From a virus, in IMG/VR virus record IMGVR_UViG_3300014838_000015, positions 37,226 through 101,225 of that record: a DNA stretch of 64,000 bases, one strand, 5' to 3'. Of the stretch, positions 60,087 through 64,000 are shown one piece after another (within the stretch, counting starts at the first letter, position 1; the number at the start of each line of letters is the position of its first letter). A program made the position numbers and the translations under genes. A model generated the notes under the pieces. That model ran no database searches. It worked only from the letters and a program-made list of their open reading frames with translations, and was not told the DNA's origin.

Positions 60087-60131
60087 TATGCTGCTCGTAG
60101 TGATACGTAGCTACCAGAGCCCTTCAATAAC

Positions 60132-63100
60132 ATGACCATTGTTACAAACAATCCATACATTCCGTCGTTTTTGAGGGCGGCTATGATTGGTAGCGGGCCA
60201 TTGGTTGCTACGTGGCAGACGTTGGCCGATACGAACGTGTTATCAAGTTCATCGTTTCAATATGATTCAGCATATAAGGGTCTTAAATCATCGCAGCAAT
60301 TGAACGTTGATTGGTCACAATTTCAATCACACACGTTTTTTATGTCAGCCGAAGCGAAGGTTAACCTTGCGTTTGATCAGATCATAAATGGATTTCCGTT
60401 TGATGGAACTCGACAAGAGACTGAAGTGTTCTTTGATAATCTGACGGGGTTTGATAAGTGGGTGTTTGATCAATTTCCCACGTTCCACGGCGAACTACAA
60501 TTTAGTGGATCTCAAATCGATGGCATCGTTCCAGCAACTGGACCAACGTCCGTTCTTGGTCAAAGCGGCGGCACGTACATTGTTACGCAAAATAAGGTTG
60601 GAGCGTTGTTTCCAGAACTCGTGAATGGTGATGGTAACACGGGCGCGCAGGTTCTCAACCCAACCGGTAGCCAATCGTTAACGATAGAAATGCAGTTATA
60701 TCTGCCTCCAATCGCCAACGGTTTTCAAACGGTCTGTCAGATGCTTGATAACACGAACGTTGGTAGTTTAGGTGGATCAATTCAGGGATTTTCATTGTTT
60801 TTGACGCAAACACCATCAACCGGTTCTGTCGGTGCAACGTTCGTTGTTGTGTCAGGTAGCAATTACATGACAGTGCCACTTACGTTGCAAAAAGGCACGT
60901 TCAATCACATTGCGCTTGAACTCAATCGCGATAGCGGGTTACCTTACCTCGAATCTTACATAAATTCAAATCTTGCAGGCGAATCTGATTACCAGGTTGA
61001 AATTGGTGATCTAACAATCAATAATGCGAACTTTTTGATCGGTAATGGCACGCCTGTTCAATATGGATCAACATTATTCGTACCAAACCAAACGTTATCA
61101 GGTACGATCGATGAATTCAGAGTGTTTCACAGTGCAAGGTCTCCTCAACAACAGGCAGCATACGCATCGAAAGCCTTGTATGCGACGTCTGACCTTGTGT
61201 TATACTACAGGTTCAACGAACCAACCGGCAGCCTAGACACAACGCAAAGCACCACAAGCATAAACAGCGTTGCATTGGATTCTAGCGGTAACTCACTTCA
61301 TGCATTGATTAGCAATTTTTCGTTCAATCTACGAATGGACGCAACGATTGATCCATTGAATCCCGTGTCGAACGAACGGACTGACATGTGTCCGGTGTTG
61401 TTTCCAGCGTATCCTCAAGTCGTATCATTAAATCAATCATTGTTGACAAGCGGAAGCTTTTACGATCAAGAGAATCCAAACCTAATCACTAGGTTGGTTC
61501 CTCAACACTACCTTTTAGAAGGTGCTCAACAGGACGGTTATACCGATCCCGTTGAAGGAAACGACGATCAACCGTATTCTGGCACTGGAATTCCAGGTCA
61601 GGGTAAAATCGGTAGCGTACAGATCATGGTATCGTTGTTATACGTTTATGCTCGTTTCTTTGATGAGATGAAAATGTTCATCGATGCATTTAGCACGCTT
61701 CGAACGGTTGATTACGATACGAACAACGTTATTGCACCTGACACCGTACCCGATTCATTCTTGATAAACTTTGTTAATAGCTATGGATTTTATTTGCCAC
61801 CGTTGTTTTCAGACGCTGATATAGAACAATACGTTCGTGGTGAGAACATTGAAATTGATCAGTACTCAACCAACAACAACACGTTGAGGTACGTACAGAA
61901 CACGTTGATGAGACGCGTGTTGAAGAGTTTACCCTCGGTGTTGAAGTCAAAGGGTACGCAGTTTAGCATCGGTGCGTTTCTTCGATCGGTTGGTATCGAT
62001 CCAAACAACATCATGAGGTTGCGTGAGGTCGGTGGTCCAACAACGCAGCAGTTATCATTCGCTAGAGAAAACAAAATAGATCACAATGCAATGATTACGT
62101 TTTCAGGTGATGAACTCGTTGTGTCACCGTTCTTATCAGCATCTCGAACAGAGCCTGGATTTCCATTGCCTGCTGGCACACCAGTGTACAACAAATTAGG
62201 AAACATGGTTGGCACAACGAACAAAAGCGATGGATTGCTAACGTCAGGTTCATGGACGTGGGAAGGAATCGTGAGGTTCACGCCAGTATCAGTTGAAGAA
62301 ATGAATGGCTCTGTTCAATCGCTTGCTAGATTGTGTGTTACAGGATCGACTGCTGGATCATCGTTGGGTAGTTCTGGCATCGTTGCGAACCTAATTGCAG
62401 TATCATCGTCCATTCAACCTAGGCTTGGATTGTACGTGCGTCCTGGAGCATCGGCAACGTCACCGTTGTTGTACATGGAAGTGGACACACCGTCTCCAAA
62501 CGTTTACACGGGTCCATTACCGTTAGGAATGTTCAACTACGATAGGTGGAACGTTTCTTTTGGTTGTCAACGAGCTGACGATGGACTGTGCAGTTCAGTG
62601 TCATCATCGTACTTCCTTCGTTTGGCATATCAGAATAACGGTAAAATAGAGTGGATGCAAACGACGAGCTCGTATTTTCAAGAGTGTCCAAACGGTGAGC
62701 AAAACGTTTTCACAACGTTGGGCAGCGTTGCAAATGCAAATGGCACGTTCATCGCGATGGGCGCAGATCAACCTGTTTCAACTGGTATAGGATCAGGTTA
62801 CTTGCACCTAAACAACGTTCTCGTGGCACCCGAAGAGGCTCAAACGACGGCTTTCAACGGTCGATTGAGCAACGTTAGGTTTTGGTCTAAGGCTCTCACA
62901 GAAACGGAATGGGAAGAACACGTAAGGAACTATAATTCAGTCGGCGTCGAAAATCCAAGTTCGAATTGGAATTACGTAACCAACGTGACTGGTTCATGGG
63001 GCAGGTTACGATTGAATTCAATGACAAAACAGGACGTGCGTAATGCCGACGTCAACGGAAAGATCACGTTCATCGACTACAGCGAAAATTGTTTTCACCT

Positions 63101-63734
63101 AACCGGCAGCAATTTTCCGCAGCTACAAGAAGCTGTTTCTGGCGAGGTGTTCGATCTCAGCTTCTTTAGTCCGTACTTTGATGAGGCAACGTCAAACCAG
63201 AAGGTTAGGATTAGATCGTTCTTGGATCTTGATCTGGTTGAACAGACGCCTTGGGCATCGATGGCACCCGTGTACGAGATAACTCCAAGCGAACGTCCAA
63301 CGGACGACGTTCGTTTCATCATGGAATTTTCGCTTGTTGAAGCGCTCAATAGAGACATCATTTCCATATTTGGAACGTTGGACGCATTGGATAATGCATT
63401 GGGTGATGGAAACCTCGTGTTTTCACCTGATTATCCAGAGCTTGAGGTGCTTCGAGATGTTTACTTCAACAGGATCAAGGATAAACTCAATTTTGAGGCA
63501 TTTTTTGAATTCTTTAGATGGTTCGATTCATCTGTCGGTGGGTTCATTCAACAGTTGATACCACGAAAAACGATATTCAAGGGTGTGAACTTTACGATAG
63601 AGTCTCACATGCTCGAACGTCACAAGATGAACTACGATGCGCAATCTCAGATCTACCTTGGAGACTCGAATAGAACGAACTTGAACGCTCAAATACTTCT
63701 ACAATTCATCGAAGGAGATATACGTAAGTTCTAA
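60132..63734 (+). CDS. Large virion protein with two LamG-like lectin domains
   Basis: 1200 aa. Residues ~180-370 form a concanavalin-A/LamG-type domain (SLTIEMQLYLPPIANGFQTV, FNHIALELNRDSGLPYLESY, TLSGTIDEFRVFHSARSPQQ). A central helical part includes SVQIMVSLLYVYARFFDEMK and PSVLKSKGTQFSIGAFLRSV. A second LamG domain spans ~700-960 (TAFNGRLSNVRFWSKALTET). Its size and baseplate position recall T4 gp7, but LamG domains suggest glycan binding. Probably a baseplate or fibre-base protein. Confidence 0.75.
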   Translation: MTIVTNNPYIPSFLRAAMIGSGPLVATWQTLADTNVLSSSSFQYDSAYKGLKSSQQLNVDWSQFQSHTFFMSAEAKVNLAFDQIINGFPFDGTRQETEVFFDNLTGFDKWVFDQFPTFHGELQFSGSQIDGIVPATGPTSVLGQSGGTYIVTQNKVGALFPELVNGDGNTGAQVLNPTGSQSLTIEMQLYLPPIANGFQTVCQMLDNTNVGSLGGSIQGFSLFLTQTPSTGSVGATFVVVSGSNYMTVPLTLQKGTFNHIALELNRDSGLPYLESYINSNLAGESDYQVEIGDLTINNANFLIGNGTPVQYGSTLFVPNQTLSGTIDEFRVFHSARSPQQQAAYASKALYATSDLVLYYRFNEPTGSLDTTQSTTSINSVALDSSGNSLHALISNFSFNLRMDATIDPLNPVSNERTDMCPVLFPAYPQVVSLNQSLLTSGSFYDQENPNLITRLVPQHYLLEGAQQDGYTDPVEGNDDQPYSGTGIPGQGKIGSVQIMVSLLYVYARFFDEMKMFIDAFSTLRTVDYDTNNVIAPDTVPDSFLINFVNSYGFYLPPLFSDADIEQYVRGENIEIDQYSTNNNTLRYVQNTLMRRVLKSLPSVLKSKGTQFSIGAFLRSVGIDPNNIMRLREVGGPTTQQLSFARENKIDHNAMITFSGDELVVSPFLSASRTEPGFPLPAGTPVYNKLGNMVGTTNKSDGLLTSGSWTWEGIVRFTPVSVEEMNGSVQSLARLCVTGSTAGSSLGSSGIVANLIAVSSSIQPRLGLYVRPGASATSPLLYMEVDTPSPNVYTGPLPLGMFNYDRWNVSFGCQRADDGLCSSVSSSYFLRLAYQNNGKIEWMQTTSSYFQECPNGEQNVFTTLGSVANANGTFIAMGADQPVSTGIGSGYLHLNNVLVAPEEAQTTAFNGRLSNVRFWSKALTETEWEEHVRNYNSVGVENPSSNWNYVTNVTGSWGRLRLNSMTKQDVRNADVNGKITFIDYSENCFHLTGSNFPQLQEAVSGEVFDLSFFSPYFDEATSNQKVRIRSFLDLDLVEQTPWASMAPVYEITPSERPTDDVRFIMEFSLVEALNRDIISIFGTLDALDNALGDGNLVFSPDYPELEVLRDVYFNRIKDKLNFEAFFEFFRWFDSSVGGFIQQLIPRKTIFKGVNFTIESHMLERHKMNYDAQSQIYLGDSNRTNLNAQILLQFIEGDIRKF

Positions 63735-63752
63735 TTTACGTATGTAAATCAC

Positions 63753-64000
63753 ATGCCTCGTTTCATAAATGATTTAGACGTTTTTTACGATCCAAGCCTT
63801 CAAAAAGCCTTCAGCCCGGCATTCGATGAAGGAACTGTTCCTGCAATTCCACCTACGAATCCAAGCATCGTTCTATCAACGACAACATCGTTGATACCAT
63901 TTCCTGCTCCCAAATCAACCATTAGTTATTACGATGCGTCAAAAGGCGTGACGTTGAACGGTACATACGTTGCTGGTTGGGCAGATCAATTAGGAACGAA
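63753..64000 (+). CDS. Virion adhesin-like protein, 3'-truncated by window edge
   Basis: The ATG at 63753 opens a frame to the end of the window, starting MPRFINDLDVFYDPSLQKAF. SYYDASKGVTLNGTYVAGWA is the usual beginning of a LamG/concanavalin-type domain seen in phage fibre proteins. Another lectin-like structural gene directly after the 1200-aa protein. Confidence 0.7.
   Translation, partial: MPRFINDLDVFYDPSLQKAFSPAFDEGTVPAIPPTNPSIVLSTTTSLIPFPAPKSTISYYDASKGVTLNGTYVAGWADQLGT

Overview
The window is part of the genome of a large tailed phage of the T4-like myovirus supergroup. The sequence shows a gp6-like and a gp25-like baseplate wedge protein, a gp5-like baseplate hub protein, a T4 gp55-like late sigma factor, phage PhoH, a DinG-type helicase, a RecB/Cas4-like nuclease, several homing endonucleases and one irregular tRNA gene. 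Coding density is very high, with many 4-nt ATGA or GTGA overlaps. No integrase, insertion sequence or CRISPR array was seen. The host cannot be named from the sequence; the envelope-sugar genes suggest a Gram-negative host. Two sequence habits stand out: the hexamer AACGTT occurs roughly once per 100 bases, and promoter-like -10 boxes repeatedly sit only 6-7 nt before start codons.

Layout: (1) bases 1-15.4 kb, minus strand: very large virion proteins, probably tail or baseplate periphery, interrupted by two GIY-YIG endonucleases and one EDxHD/Vsr-type homing endonuclease. (2) 15.5-22.7 kb, mostly minus strand: PhoH, an isolated sigma region-4-like HTH protein, a histone-H1-like protein, a DinG-like helicase, small conserved phage proteins, and a shortened GroEL-like protein. 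(3) 22.7-23.15 kb: an AT-rich non-coding block of nested palindromes and two ~92-bp direct repeats, exactly where gene orientation flips. (4) 23.1-41.2 kb, plus strand: a tightly packed glycan operon with eight glycosyltransferases, two methyltransferases, UDP-GlcNAc 4,6-dehydratase-like and DegT aminotransferase genes, a left-handed-beta-helix acyltransferase, an acyl carrier protein, a VOC protein, an FkbH-type glyceryl/acyl loader, an RmlD-like reductase and a UDP-glucose dehydrogenase. (5) 41.3-45.9 kb: an NAD-centred module (NMN adenylyltransferase-Nudix, nicotinamide phosphoribosyltransferase, macrodomain), a C39-like cysteine protease and peptidyl-tRNA hydrolase 2. (6) 46.4-47.6 kb: four small membrane proteins and the tRNA. 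(7) 47.6-64 kb: RecB-like nuclease, two more glycosyltransferases, homing endonuclease, late sigma factor, then hub and wedge baseplate genes and LamG-type adhesin or structural genes.

How they may work together: the glycan operon could build an N-acylated amino-deoxy sugar. The dehydratase and aminotransferase would make the amino sugar; FkbH and the ACP would supply a C3 acyl group for the acyltransferase; and the ten glycosyltransferases (two lie in region 7) would attach sugars to virion proteins or to the host envelope. The NAD module resembles phage NAD+ reconstitution pathways that counter NAD-depleting bacterial immunity. The gp55-like sigma factor and the orphan region-4-like protein are candidates for late-promoter recognition. 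These pathway statements are inferences from family membership and gene order.
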